Assembly: GCA_038150305.1 (NCBI GenBank)
Contig: JAYOTG010000013.1
Coordinates: forward strand, 1-48,879
DNA length: 48,879 nucleotides
Source of the DNA: MGIIa-L3 sp038150305
Lineage (GTDB): Archaea; Thermoplasmatota; Poseidoniia; Poseidoniales; Poseidoniaceae
Reading direction: 5' to 3'
This document shows, one piece after another, positions 1 to 7,846 of the stretch (its first letter is position 1; every line of letters begins with the position of its first letter). The position numbers and the translations under genes are program-made. A model generated the notes under the pieces. It was not told where the DNA came from. It made no database searches and worked only from the letters and a program-made list of their open reading frames with translations.

Positions 1-255
1 GTAGGAATCGTCAGTCAGGCTGGCCTTGAAATTGGGATATTGAAGATCGTCAACCTCCTGAGCCAACCGCTCACGAACCACACGCCGCGGAACAACAATC
101 CGTGCTGGATAATCCGCCTTGGGCGTCAACTGGACCTCGGCATCCGGCCAGATTTGCCGCAAATGGTCCGGGTCGCGTGCACGCACCATGAGGTCGCCTG
201 GACGATCACGATGCGCGACAATCGACACAAAGCCGCCGGAGAGGAAAACCCACAT
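1..255 (-). CDS. Small phage/plasmid-type conserved protein, C-terminus cut by window edge
   Basis: The first 85 codons are present; the gene runs off the left edge. The ATG follows directly on the TGA of the fragment to its right, so the two are probably translationally coupled. The protein opens with GGFVSIVAHRDRPGDLMVRAR and contains a later YPNFK motif. From memory, this VxHRDxPxxLxVRAR...DYxxRxxVPR...YPNFKxS pattern belongs to a widespread small protein family of unknown function found in many tailed phages and actinobacterial genomes. No catalytic residues are evident. The similarity is recalled, not searched. It hints that the left edge may be a mobile or virus-derived segment. Confidence 0.65.
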   Translation of the reverse strand, partial: MWVFLSGGFVSIVAHRDRPGDLMVRARDPDHLRQIWPDAEVQLTPKADYPARIVVPRRVVRERLAQEVDDLQYPNFKASLTDDSY

Positions 256-414
256 TCAGACCACCTCCATGCCGGTCGCCCGTGGTGCACGTGGAGGAAG
301 CCTCGCTTCGGCCTCGCGGTACAGGGGTGCAAGGCTTGGGGCAGCCAGGGCATCTGTGTCTGCGGTCCGTGGTTCATAGCGGGTGGCTTCCTTATCCCAT
401 GGAGGTGAGGGCTT
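256..414 (-). CDS. C-terminal fragment of an unidentified protein, interrupted by the N-gap
   Basis: There is an open frame of 52 codons from the scaffold gap to a TGA that abuts the ATG of the next gene. The residues are Pro/Ala-rich (it ends in ATGMEVV). The stop/start junction suggests genuine coding sequence. It may be the C-terminus of the gene whose N-terminal part lies right of the gap, but with the ten Ns as written the two frames do not join (1+10 nt between them), so either the gap length is nominal or these are different genes. I do not recognise the protein. Confidence 0.45.
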   Translation of the reverse strand, partial: KPSPPWDKEATRYEPRTADTDALAAPSLAPLYREAEARLPPRAPRATGMEVV

Positions 415-424
415 NNNNNNNNNN
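415..424. other. Scaffold gap of 10 N
   Basis: A run of ten undetermined bases, most likely a placeholder joining two contigs; its true length is unknown. Gene structure across it cannot be trusted. Confidence 0.97.
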
Positions 425-794
425 CTGGAGGAAAGATGGCGTGGTCCATGATACGGAACACCACGCCGAGCCGGCGACACACTTCCCTGAAGATGACCAA
501 ACGCGACGTCACGGTTTCACGCATGACGCCCTCGATGACCGTCAACTCGTTCGGGCCACTGCGGGTCACGTGAAGGCCAAAATTGGGAATCCAGTACACT
601 TGCCCTGCTGCGAGCGTGCGCATCATCCCGGACACTTGTGCTTCGAGAATCTCGGACCGAGCAACTTCGCGGTCACGTCGGTTCGGCACAGGAAGGGTGT
701 CGAGGGACCTGGGCCCTGCCACCGGCAGGGGCGGGTCGAGCACGACGGGGTCGGTCAGCGGGCAGGCGGGCGGGTCGGGCGCTTCGGTTGGCAT
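425..794 (-). CDS. N-terminal part of an unidentified protein, truncated by the N-gap
   Basis: About 123 codons are readable before the gap. The start chosen is an ATG preceded by AAGGTG; a GTG one codon upstream is the alternative. The N-terminal 35 residues are Pro-rich and look disordered. Then comes a predicted folded part containing GQVYWIPNFGLHVTRSGP, an ERE-like helical stretch and FREVCRRLGVVFRIMDHA. No family is recognised. A TATA-like element lies about 30 bp upstream, so it is probably the first gene of the leftward unit that also holds the two fragments beyond the gap. Confidence 0.5.
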
Positions 795-819
795 CACCTT
801 GTAAGGGTCAATCTCCGGG

Positions 820-828
820 TTAATTCAC
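820..828 (-). promoter_or_regulatory. Probable TATA element for the leftward unit
   Basis: On the minus strand this reads GTGAATTAA, an AT-rich block centred about 30 bp before the ATG of the leftward gene, in otherwise GC-rich sequence. Confidence 0.4.
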
Positions 829-877
829 GGCTTTATGGTCCATCAGACGGGATTGATTTTTTATTGAGTTTTACATA

Positions 878-887
878 GGTGATATCG
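878..887 (+). promoter_or_regulatory. Probable TATA element for the DUF1295 gene
   Basis: GGTGATATCG is centred about 28 bp before the ATG at 912. A longer T-rich block just upstream (853-876) is the alternative. Either makes the GTG at 879 an unlikely start, because that codon overlaps the element. Confidence 0.4.
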
Positions 888-911
888 TTTCATGGGGGAC
901 TGAGCCCAGCC

Positions 912-1751
912 ATGAGCAAGGCTGATGTGCGGCCAAGGTTGCGTGGAAGCATGGTCTCATACGCCCTTGATGCGCTTATGTGGGAGTCAGTGGCGGTGCT
1001 TGCCATCGCCGTGCTGGCGTGGCTGCGCACCGTCGCAAGCGGCCTGGTCACCGTCATGGACGTGCTCTGGGGCCTCGGCTTCGTCGCCATCGCCACGGCC
1101 CGCATCGTGGCCCTTGGTGGCACCGATACCGTCGGATGGATCGTGTACGGCGCCGTGACGGTCTGGGCCCTTCGCCTCGCCATCCACCTCCACCTTCGGA
1201 CGCGCCACCGCGGCGAGGACCCGCGTTACGTGCGCATGCGTGAAGGGTGGGGCGATCGGTGGTGGTGGGGCAGCTTTGTGCAGGTCTTCCTGCTTCAGGG
1301 CATCATCATGCTCGCCGTGGCGGCTCCCCTCCGCCCGTTGTTGGATGCATCCGCTCGGGCCGCGCCCGAACAGGCCGTCCCAATGTTGGCTGTCGCCGGC
1401 CTGCTCTTTGTCGTCGGCCTGCTCATCGAAGCCGTGTCCGACGAACAATTGCGCCGGTTCAGGGCAAAGGCTGGGCCCGGCCAACTGCTGACCACCGGCT
1501 TGTTCGCCATGGTGCGCCATCCGAACCATCTCGGTGAAGCGATGGTCTGGTGGGGGCTTGGGCTGGCCGCCATCGCCACGAGCGGCTGGGGCGTCTGGCC
1601 GGTCCTCTTCGGCCCCTTGCTGCTCAACCTGCTCTTGCGATGGGTCTCGGGTGTGCGCATGTCTGAAGTCGATTTGGAGGAGCGACCCGGCTTTGCAGAA
1701 TGGGTCGCCACCACGCCTGCGATGCTGCCATGGCCGCGCCCGAAAGCGTGA
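912..1751 (+). CDS. DUF1295 / steroid-dehydrogenase-like integral membrane protein
   Basis: A polytopic membrane protein of about 279 residues with six or seven hydrophobic segments. The family-defining C-terminal block is visible: ...FAMVRHPNHLGEAMVWWGL, corresponding to the RHPNYxGE motif of DUF1295 and of isoprenylcysteine carboxyl methyltransferases, followed by ERPGFAEWVATTPAMLPW. An earlier loop carries RTRHRGEDPRYVRMR, also typical. Relatives are annotated as steroid 5-alpha-reductase-like or membrane methyltransferases, but substrate and reaction are not established. An ATG with a TATA-like element 28 bp upstream was preferred to the upstream GTG at 879. It converges on the lipoprotein gene with nine bases between stops. 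Confidence 0.85.
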   Translation: MSKADVRPRLRGSMVSYALDALMWESVAVLAIAVLAWLRTVASGLVTVMDVLWGLGFVAIATARIVALGGTDTVGWIVYGAVTVWALRLAIHLHLRTRHRGEDPRYVRMREGWGDRWWWGSFVQVFLLQGIIMLAVAAPLRPLLDASARAAPEQAVPMLAVAGLLFVVGLLIEAVSDEQLRRFRAKAGPGQLLTTGLFAMVRHPNHLGEAMVWWGLGLAAIATSGWGVWPVLFGPLLLNLLLRWVSGVRMSEVDLEERPGFAEWVATTPAMLPWPRPKA

Positions 1752-1760
1752 GTCAATGCC

Positions 1761-3245
1761 TCACGCGGTGGCGTTGCCGGCCACAAGTGGCGTCAATTCA
1801 CCCACGTTGGCCAACAGGCTTGGTCCGCTGGCAAGGTAGACGAGGGTGCCCAATCGATCGCGCGAATCCTCGGGCGTCGGCACGTCCTTGGTGGCGCACT
1901 CACCGGTGCAACCGTCCGTGATGGCGATGAAAATCCGGCCCTCGTTGTCGATGACGATGTCGTTGAAATCGAGTAGGTTCCGGTTGGAACCGCCGATATC
2001 CCGGCAGTCGCCGCTGTTGAGGCAAATGGAGCCGACCTGCACCGGATCCTGCGTCACGCGAACGGTTTGGAAGACGGGGTTCTCGTCCAGTGCGTTCAGG
2101 CTGTAGGTGACGTAGAGGTCGTAGCTCACGTTGGCCGTGGCGTAGTGGGCGTTGCCGTCCCACGGGTTGCCGTCGATGTCCGGCACGCCAAGGGCGCCGG
2201 CGTCCTCGCTTCCAAGGTAAGCCACCGCCATCCGACCGGGGTCACCGGCGATGATCTGAGGGAAGACGCTGGAGACCACCTCGACCGGGGAAATGCGCAG
2301 GCTGGTCTGCTCCCAAGAGTTGCCGGAGTCGGTGCTGCGGGACATGTAGACGCCTTGGTCGGCACCCGTCCACACGTGGTAGCCGTTGCTTTCCGTGTCC
2401 GCGGCCATCTCGGAGTTCTTTCGAGGATTCGGCGTCCCGACATCCTCGCCCATGGTCTTCTCTTCCCAGTTGAGGCCGTTGTCCTTCGAAACAACGAGGG
2501 TTGGCGTGGCCACACGTGGCGGCACATACACCGTCCCGTCGGGGGCGGAGGAAATGGCGCCGTGTAGGCCGCCGTTGGTGGTGACCAGGCCGAAGGCTTG
2601 GCCGCCCACGGCAAAGGTCGCGCCCCCGTCAAGGGAGGTGTAGCAGAAGATGCCGGCCAACTTGTTGTAACAGAAGTAGACCGCCGTGTCGTAGACCGGG
2701 CTGCCGATGGCGCCGTAGCCGGAATCCGTCCACGGGCCAGTCGCGAGCTTGATGTGATCATTGAGCGGAACAGGGCCGGAATCGTGGGGGTTGCCCAGCC
2801 ACGTCTCACCGTCGTCGTCCGACCAGCCAATCCACGTCGTGGCCAAGCCGACCATCTGGACGTTGAAAATCCGGTCCGTCAGCGGATCAACCCAGCCCCA
2901 CGGGTCGCTGGTGGAGGGAGCTTGCGTGACGTCACCTTCGACGGTGTTCACCCACGTTTCGCCCGAATCACAGGACCGCATGACCTTCTCGAGGGCGATG
3001 AAGAAGATGCAGCCGCTAGACGTGACGCCAATGCTAGGCTCTGGGCCTTGTTGGCCGACGTCGTTGATGTAGTACGTCGTGTCGAAGGGCTCGACATCAA
3101 CCGGTAGGCCGTCCCCTCCGGTCACCCACACGCCATCAAGGACCTCGTCTTCCACGACAGAAGCGGGGGGTTCTTCGCTGCTTATGCAACCGGCCATGGG
3201 CGCAAGGAGCATCAGGAAGGTCAACAGCAGGGCTGTCGGGCGCAT
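1761..3245 (-). CDS. Secreted lipoprotein with BNR/Asp-box (sialidase-like) repeats
   Basis: The 494-residue protein starts with a lipoprotein signal peptide: a basic N-terminus, a hydrophobic core and a lipobox LAPMAGC with Cys20 as the likely lipidation site. An acidic linker follows. The rest carries repeated Asp-boxes of the S-x-D-x-G-x-x-W/F type: SCDSGETW, SDDDGETW, SLDGGATF, SKDNGLNW and STDSGNSW. These mark the beta-hairpin turns of a six-bladed propeller as in sialidases and BNR-repeat exo-enzymes. No sialidase FRIP motif or catalytic set is evident, so it may bind or process an extracellular glycan, or be structural. Location is outside the cell membrane. The start is supported by a TATA element 27 bp upstream. 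Confidence 0.85.
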   Translation of the reverse strand: MRPTALLLTFLMLLAPMAGCISSEEPPASVVEDEVLDGVWVTGGDGLPVDVEPFDTTYYINDVGQQGPEPSIGVTSSGCIFFIALEKVMRSCDSGETWVNTVEGDVTQAPSTSDPWGWVDPLTDRIFNVQMVGLATTWIGWSDDDGETWLGNPHDSGPVPLNDHIKLATGPWTDSGYGAIGSPVYDTAVYFCYNKLAGIFCYTSLDGGATFAVGGQAFGLVTTNGGLHGAISSAPDGTVYVPPRVATPTLVVSKDNGLNWEEKTMGEDVGTPNPRKNSEMAADTESNGYHVWTGADQGVYMSRSTDSGNSWEQTSLRISPVEVVSSVFPQIIAGDPGRMAVAYLGSEDAGALGVPDIDGNPWDGNAHYATANVSYDLYVTYSLNALDENPVFQTVRVTQDPVQVGSICLNSGDCRDIGGSNRNLLDFNDIVIDNEGRIFIAITDGCTGECATKDVPTPEDSRDRLGTLVYLASGPSLLANVGELTPLVAGNATA

Positions 3246-3266
3246 GATTTCCCCTGTGCTTTCCTC

Positions 3267-3276
3267 CCTTCAAAGG
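3267..3276 (-). promoter_or_regulatory. TATA element of the BNR lipoprotein gene
   Basis: The minus strand reads CCTTTGAAGG, centred about 27 bp before the ATG, which implies a leaderless transcript. The GGAGGG that overlaps its downstream side would lie upstream of the RNA start, so it is not a ribosome site. Confidence 0.55.
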
Positions 3277-3303
3277 CTCCGCCGAGTGCGGTGATGAACG
3301 GTC

Positions 3304-3312
3304 CTTCAAAAC
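3304..3312 (+). promoter_or_regulatory. TATA element of the photolyase operon
   Basis: CTTCAAAAC is centred 26 bp before the ATG of the photolyase fusion, the spacing expected for a leaderless archaeal promoter. Confidence 0.55.
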
Positions 3313-3333
3313 GAACGAGGACGGCCTTGGCCC

Positions 3334-5658
3334 ATGGTGGACGTCCCTTTGCCGTCTCACCTCGACGAGCGCTGCATCAGGCATCCGGGTCCTGCCGCCG
3401 CTTCGGCAGGCCTCGTCGTCCACTGGATGCGTGCCGCATTGCGCTTGGATGAGAACCCGACCTTCGACGTTGCCCGCACCATCGCGGAAGGCCTCGGCCT
3501 TCCACTGGTGATCTACCAAGGCATCGATGAGCGCTACCCTCACGCCTCCTACCGCCACCATCGATTCCTGCTCGAAGGAGCCGCCGACGTGGCGCATCGC
3601 GCCGAGGAACTCGGCATCCGTCACGTCTTACACGTGGCGAGGGACGGTCATCGGGAGCCCGCCCTTCTTCGGCTCGCTGAGGAAGCTGCGTTGGTGGTGA
3701 CGGATTTGGTGGACCTTGAACCATGGTCGGCGTGGACCGGAGCCGTCGCCAAGATTCGCCCTGTCATCGAAGTGGACGCCCACTGCGTGTTGCCCCGTCC
3801 AGTGTTTGGGCGAACGGCGAACCGCCCCTTCCGTTTCAAAGACGCCACCAAGCGTGAGATGAAGCGGCGTATGAGCCAGCCGTGGCCACGCTGCACCGCG
3901 AACCTCGAACCTCTTTCACCGTCTTGGGTGCCCCCATTCACACCGATCGATGCGGCCGCAGCCCTCCGGGAGGACGGCGCCGTCTCGCTGTTGGCCACAT
4001 GCCGGATCGACCCGAGCGTGGCCCCGGTTGCTGGCATGACCGGAGGCGCATCGGCCGGTATGGCCCGATGGGCGTCCTATCTGAACGAGGGATTGAGCCG
4101 CTACCACCGGACCCGCAACAACGCGGCCAACCCTGGCGGCGTCAGCGGCATGTCGCCGTGGTTGCACCACGGCATGGTGGCCGCCACGCGCTTGGTCCGT
4201 GATGCCGCAGAGCACGGCACAAAGGGGGCCGAGAAATTCCTCGACGAGATGTTGGTGTTCAGAGAACATGCGTACCACCACGCCCATGACGTGGACCGGC
4301 CGTACGGATGGGACCAGATTCCAGATTGGGCCCGAGCCTCCTGGCGCAACACGGCCTTGGTGCATCCAGCACGTCCCGCCATGGATTTGGAGCGGGCCCA
4401 GAGCAGCGACGTGCTTTGGAACGCAGCCCAACGAGGCGTGGTCCGCCATGGCGTCATGCACAACAACGTCCGCATGACGTGGGGCAAAGGAACCGTCCAA
4501 TGGATGGAGGATCCTGAAGCCGCCATGCGGCTGACGCAGGACCTCAACGACCGGTACGCCTTGGACGGGCGAAATCCGAATTCCATCGCCGGCGTGATGT
4601 GGTGCTTCGGACTCTTCGACCGCCCATTCGATCCGCCCGAGGTTCGCATGGGACGCGTCCGACGTCGCGACCCGCGCGACCATGCGGCGCGTTTGGACCT
4701 TCGCGCCTATCGGGATTGGACCGAGGCCCATGCTGGTTCCAAACGGCTCAACGTCGGCATCGTAGGCGGCGGGCTTTCCGGCCGGTTCGCGGCACGTTTG
4801 TTGTCCGACCTCGGCCATGAGGTCACCGTCTACGACAAGGGCCGTCGGGCCAGCGGTCGCCTCTCTGATCGTTCCGCAAGCGACGGGACCCCGTTCCAGT
4901 TGGGGGCTCCGAAGGTCGAAGGCTGGCCGTCGTGGGCCGAGCGCCACGTGCAAGACTGGATTGAGCGCGGCTACCTCGACGTTGACGGCGAACATCCCGT
5001 CGTCACCCTTCCACCCTTGCTCGATTATCTCGGGGAGGGGCTCAACGTGCGTCAACTGCATCGTGTTGATGGGCTTGAAGCCACGCAGGAAGGTGCCCGT
5101 TTGCGCATCATTTCGCCGAACGGTCCACTGGAAGTGAACCATGATCACGTCCTCGTGGCCGCACCGCTTGAGCAATCTCGGGCCTTGTTGGAGACGGCAG
5201 GCATCCACGTGGATGGCCGAAGCGAAGCATGTTGGGTGGCATGGGGGCCAGCGCCTGACCAAGACTTCGAAGCACCTGCGGGCTGGACGCTGACCCGGCG
5301 TGGGCAAGACAGAGCGACCTTGGAAGTCAGGCTTGATCCCGAACAAAGCGCAGCGGACCTTGAGCGCAGCCTCCCGGACATGGCCGTCATCATCGCCACG
5401 AGACTCGGGTTGGACCCAGATGGGTGGGCGGCTCACCGCTGGCGGTTCAGCCGTCCGATCGAAGGGCCTGAGCATGTCGTGCATCAAGGCGCCTTCAGCG
5501 TCATCGGTGACGCGTTTGGCGCGCCAATTGGAACCGCAGGAGCAGCGCTGGACAGCGCAGCCCGAGCCGTGGCCGACTTGCACTGCACCGTGGGATGGCA
5601 GCCCAGCGAAGTCAGCGCCCGAGCCCAGCAGACCGATCTTTCCGCTTGGGGGGCCTGA
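3334..5658 (+). CDS. Class II CPD photolyase fused to a renalase-like FAD oxidoreductase
   Basis: A 774-residue two-part protein. Residues 1 to about 465 match class II cyclobutane-pyrimidine-dimer photolyases: an N-terminal alpha/beta domain (GLVVHWMRAALRLDEN), then the FAD-binding helical part with HNNVRMTWGKG at about 376-386, EDPEAAMRLTQDLNDRYALDG and the signature PNSIAGVMWCFGLFDRPF. From residue 472 a Rossmann FAD fingerprint begins (NVGIVGGGLSGRFAARLL, then VTVYDKGRRASGRLSDR) and runs to the end with AHRWRFSRP and a C-terminal FSVIGDAFGAPIGTAGAAL. That is the layout of renalase/amine-oxidase-like NAD(P)H-oxidising flavoproteins of about 300 residues. Both halves look complete. There is no frameshift at the junction. 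The fused flavoprotein might feed electrons to the photolyase FAD; that is inference. First gene of the operon. Confidence 0.9.
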   Translation: MVDVPLPSHLDERCIRHPGPAAASAGLVVHWMRAALRLDENPTFDVARTIAEGLGLPLVIYQGIDERYPHASYRHHRFLLEGAADVAHRAEELGIRHVLHVARDGHREPALLRLAEEAALVVTDLVDLEPWSAWTGAVAKIRPVIEVDAHCVLPRPVFGRTANRPFRFKDATKREMKRRMSQPWPRCTANLEPLSPSWVPPFTPIDAAAALREDGAVSLLATCRIDPSVAPVAGMTGGASAGMARWASYLNEGLSRYHRTRNNAANPGGVSGMSPWLHHGMVAATRLVRDAAEHGTKGAEKFLDEMLVFREHAYHHAHDVDRPYGWDQIPDWARASWRNTALVHPARPAMDLERAQSSDVLWNAAQRGVVRHGVMHNNVRMTWGKGTVQWMEDPEAAMRLTQDLNDRYALDGRNPNSIAGVMWCFGLFDRPFDPPEVRMGRVRRRDPRDHAARLDLRAYRDWTEAHAGSKRLNVGIVGGGLSGRFAARLLSDLGHEVTVYDKGRRASGRLSDRSASDGTPFQLGAPKVEGWPSWAERHVQDWIERGYLDVDGEHPVVTLPPLLDYLGEGLNVRQLHRVDGLEATQEGARLRIISPNGPLEVNHDHVLVAAPLEQSRALLETAGIHVDGRSEACWVAWGPAPDQDFEAPAGWTLTRRGQDRATLEVRLDPEQSAADLERSLPDMAVIIATRLGLDPDGWAAHRWRFSRPIEGPEHVVHQGAFSVIGDAFGAPIGTAGAALDSAARAVADLHCTVGWQPSEVSARAQQTDLSAWGA

Positions 5659-7338
5659 ATGGGCGTCTTCCGCAAGGCGCTGAAGCGTGTCGACATGGAC
5701 GGCGTTGAGCGCTGGTGCTACGTGCACGTGGACCAACTGAACCTCGACGTCGGGCCATGGCGACCCACGCCAGAACGGCCCCGCTCGGCCATCGGGCTGA
5801 TCCTCATCGAAACCTCATGGAAGGCCCGGCAACGCCCCTATCATCAGCAAAAATTGGCGGTCGTGCTGACCAACATGCGTCATTTTGCGCTCGAAGCCCA
5901 AGAGGCTGGACATCCGGTCATCGTCGTCCATGACGACCGACCCTACGAGACCGTCCTCGAAACACAGACCGAGGCACTTGGTCCGCTGCATGCGATGCGT
6001 TGGGCCGAGCGAGAAACTCGGCTCGCCCTCGAACCGCTGGAGGCCAGAGGGCTGCTGACGGTTGAGGAGCACGGGGGTTGGTTGACCGATCGGGCGCTGT
6101 TCGACCGTTCAGTCGGAGACAAACGTCCGTGGCGGATGGACGCGTTCTATCGGGAGGCGAGGAAGGTGCACCGAATCCTGCTGACCGATGAAGGGAAACC
6201 GGTGGGAGGGAAGTGGTCCCTGGACGCGGAAAACCGGCTGCCGTGGGACGGAGCGGTCCCCCTGCCTGAAGTCCCGACCTTTCCACCTGATGCCATCACC
6301 AAAGAAGTCGCAGCGATGGTCGAAGCCACCTATGGCCACCACCCGGGCCGCGTCACGCCCGAAGACCTGCCCGCTTCCGCGGCCGATGCGGAGCGCGCAT
6401 GGCGTTGGGCCCTTGAGGAGGCCATGCCGTGGTTTGGTCCGTACGAGGACGCGATGACCGTGCAGCACCGCTCGCTGTTTCACACCCGCATCGCGACCCT
6501 GCTCAACCTTGGTCGCCTTCAGCCCGGGCGTGTGGTCCACGACGTCGAACACGCGGACCTCGCGTTGAATTCCAAAGAGGGTTTCATCCGGCAAGTGCTT
6601 GGCTGGCGTGAATTCATCCGGCACGTGCACGACGCTACAGACGGATTCACAGAAGGCGTTCACGTCGCGATGAGCACAAGTTCACGCCCGGCCGCAGGGC
6701 GGGAAGGCGCATGGCCTCAGGCCCCTACAAGCGTGGACGCGCTTGGCGACAATGTCCCACTTCCTGCGGCGTATTGGGGAGCACCCAGCGGTCTTGCCTG
6801 CCTCGACGACGTCACCAAAGCAGTGGTGGAAGACGGATGGACCCATCACATTCCTCGGCTGATGGTGTTGGCCAACCTCGGGACCCTGATCGGTGTGCGC
6901 CCACGGGAATTGACCGACTGGTTCTGGGCGATGTTCATCGACGCCTACGACTGGGTGGTCGAACCCAACGTCTTGGCCATGGGCACCTATGCGACAGGTC
7001 CACTGATGTCAACGAAGCCCTACGTTTGTGGCACGCCCTACCTGAAGCGCATGGGCGATGCGTGCAAGGAGTGTGCCTTTTCGCCCTCGTCCACGTGCCC
7101 CATTTCTGACCTCTACTGGGCCTTCCTCGCACGTCACGCACCGCTGTTTGACGGCAACATCCGCATGGCGATGCCCATGCGGACCCTTGTGAAGCGAGCG
7201 CAAGAAAAGCGAGAAGCAGATGCACGCGTCCATGCCACGGTCGTGGACGTGCTGAGTCAGGGAAGGCCGCTGACGCCAGAGGACGTCAAGGCGGCTCGGG
7301 CCGGCGAGGCGGCGGTAGAGCCAAGTCCTGCACAATGA
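5659..7338 (+). CDS. FeS-type bacterial cryptochrome/photolyase (PhrB-like, probable 6-4 photolyase)
   Basis: The ATG abuts the stop of the photolyase fusion. The 559-residue protein is of the COG3046/FeS-BCP family, whose characterised members (Agrobacterium PhrB, Rhodobacter CryB) bind FAD, a lumazine antenna and a [4Fe-4S] cluster; PhrB repairs 6-4 photoproducts. The four cluster ligands can be placed: Cys381, Cys469, Cys472 and Cys480. The 88-residue spacing from the first to the second and the CxxC pair match PhrB, while the last interval is shorter. Other signatures are VLGWREFIRHVH-type substrate contacts, DAYDWVVEPNVLAMGTYA and MSTKPYVCGTPYLKRM. Together with the upstream gene the cell covers both major UV lesions. 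The last 40 residues are a poorly conserved tail. Confidence 0.93.
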   Translation: MGVFRKALKRVDMDGVERWCYVHVDQLNLDVGPWRPTPERPRSAIGLILIETSWKARQRPYHQQKLAVVLTNMRHFALEAQEAGHPVIVVHDDRPYETVLETQTEALGPLHAMRWAERETRLALEPLEARGLLTVEEHGGWLTDRALFDRSVGDKRPWRMDAFYREARKVHRILLTDEGKPVGGKWSLDAENRLPWDGAVPLPEVPTFPPDAITKEVAAMVEATYGHHPGRVTPEDLPASAADAERAWRWALEEAMPWFGPYEDAMTVQHRSLFHTRIATLLNLGRLQPGRVVHDVEHADLALNSKEGFIRQVLGWREFIRHVHDATDGFTEGVHVAMSTSSRPAAGREGAWPQAPTSVDALGDNVPLPAAYWGAPSGLACLDDVTKAVVEDGWTHHIPRLMVLANLGTLIGVRPRELTDWFWAMFIDAYDWVVEPNVLAMGTYATGPLMSTKPYVCGTPYLKRMGDACKECAFSPSSTCPISDLYWAFLARHAPLFDGNIRMAMPMRTLVKRAQEKREADARVHATVVDVLSQGRPLTPEDVKAARAGEAAVEPSPAQ

Positions 7339-7347
7339 CGTGTGGCC

Positions 7348-7845
7348 ATGGACGCTGAGCGTGATGCGCGCTGGCTTCTTCAGCGCCTGCGCGAAGAGGG
7401 AGACCTGCGTCCACCGTACAGGCTTCAGCGCGAGTTGCATTGGGTGACGCAAGCCACCGTGCTTCGAGATGAGGACGGAACCCCCACGGCCTACACTGAA
7501 TTGAGGAACCACCTCGGCGCCGTTGAGCTGACCACCGTGGTCGTCGATCCCAACCATCGAGGAAGGGGCCTGAGCCACGCCCTCGTGGAAGCCGCAGTGC
7601 AGGGCACCAGCGCTCGTCCACTCATCCTGTTCACCCGCTCGGCTGCTTTGGAACGTGCCGTGGCCCGGGCAGGCTTTGTGCAACGGCGCATCTGGAATCC
7701 ACTCACGCTGGCGTCGGTTGGACTTCGTGCTGCGATGCGATGCGGGCGGATGCTGATGCTTGGTGACCTGCGGAAATTGTGGTCGCAAGTCGCCCATGTG
7801 GCGGCCTTTCGATGCTGGGTGCTCGACGGTGAAAAGGCGGCGTGA
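7348..7845 (+). CDS. GNAT-family N-acetyltransferase
   Basis: A protein of about 165 residues with the central GNAT core: TTVVVDPNHRGRGLSHALVE supplies the acetyl-CoA pyrophosphate loop (R71-G-R-G74), followed by LILFTRSAALERAVARAGF. The last third is not typical and has a short hydrophobic stretch. The acceptor substrate cannot be told. A GTG two codons upstream is an alternative start. It follows the FeS photolyase by a few bases with no promoter of its own, so it is probably the third gene of the photorepair operon, and it nearly touches the convergent pantoate kinase gene. Confidence 0.8.
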   Translation: MDAERDARWLLQRLREEGDLRPPYRLQRELHWVTQATVLRDEDGTPTAYTELRNHLGAVELTTVVVDPNHRGRGLSHALVEAAVQGTSARPLILFTRSAALERAVARAGFVQRRIWNPLTLASVGLRAAMRCGRMLMLGDLRKLWSQVAHVAAFRCWVLDGEKAA

Positions 7846-7846
7846 A

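Noticed and set aside
3916..5736. 606-codon open frame antisense to the photolyase fusion
   Set aside because: High-GC shadow ORF. Composition is atypical (many His, Pro, Gly), with no motifs, and the sense frame is a clear two-domain protein.
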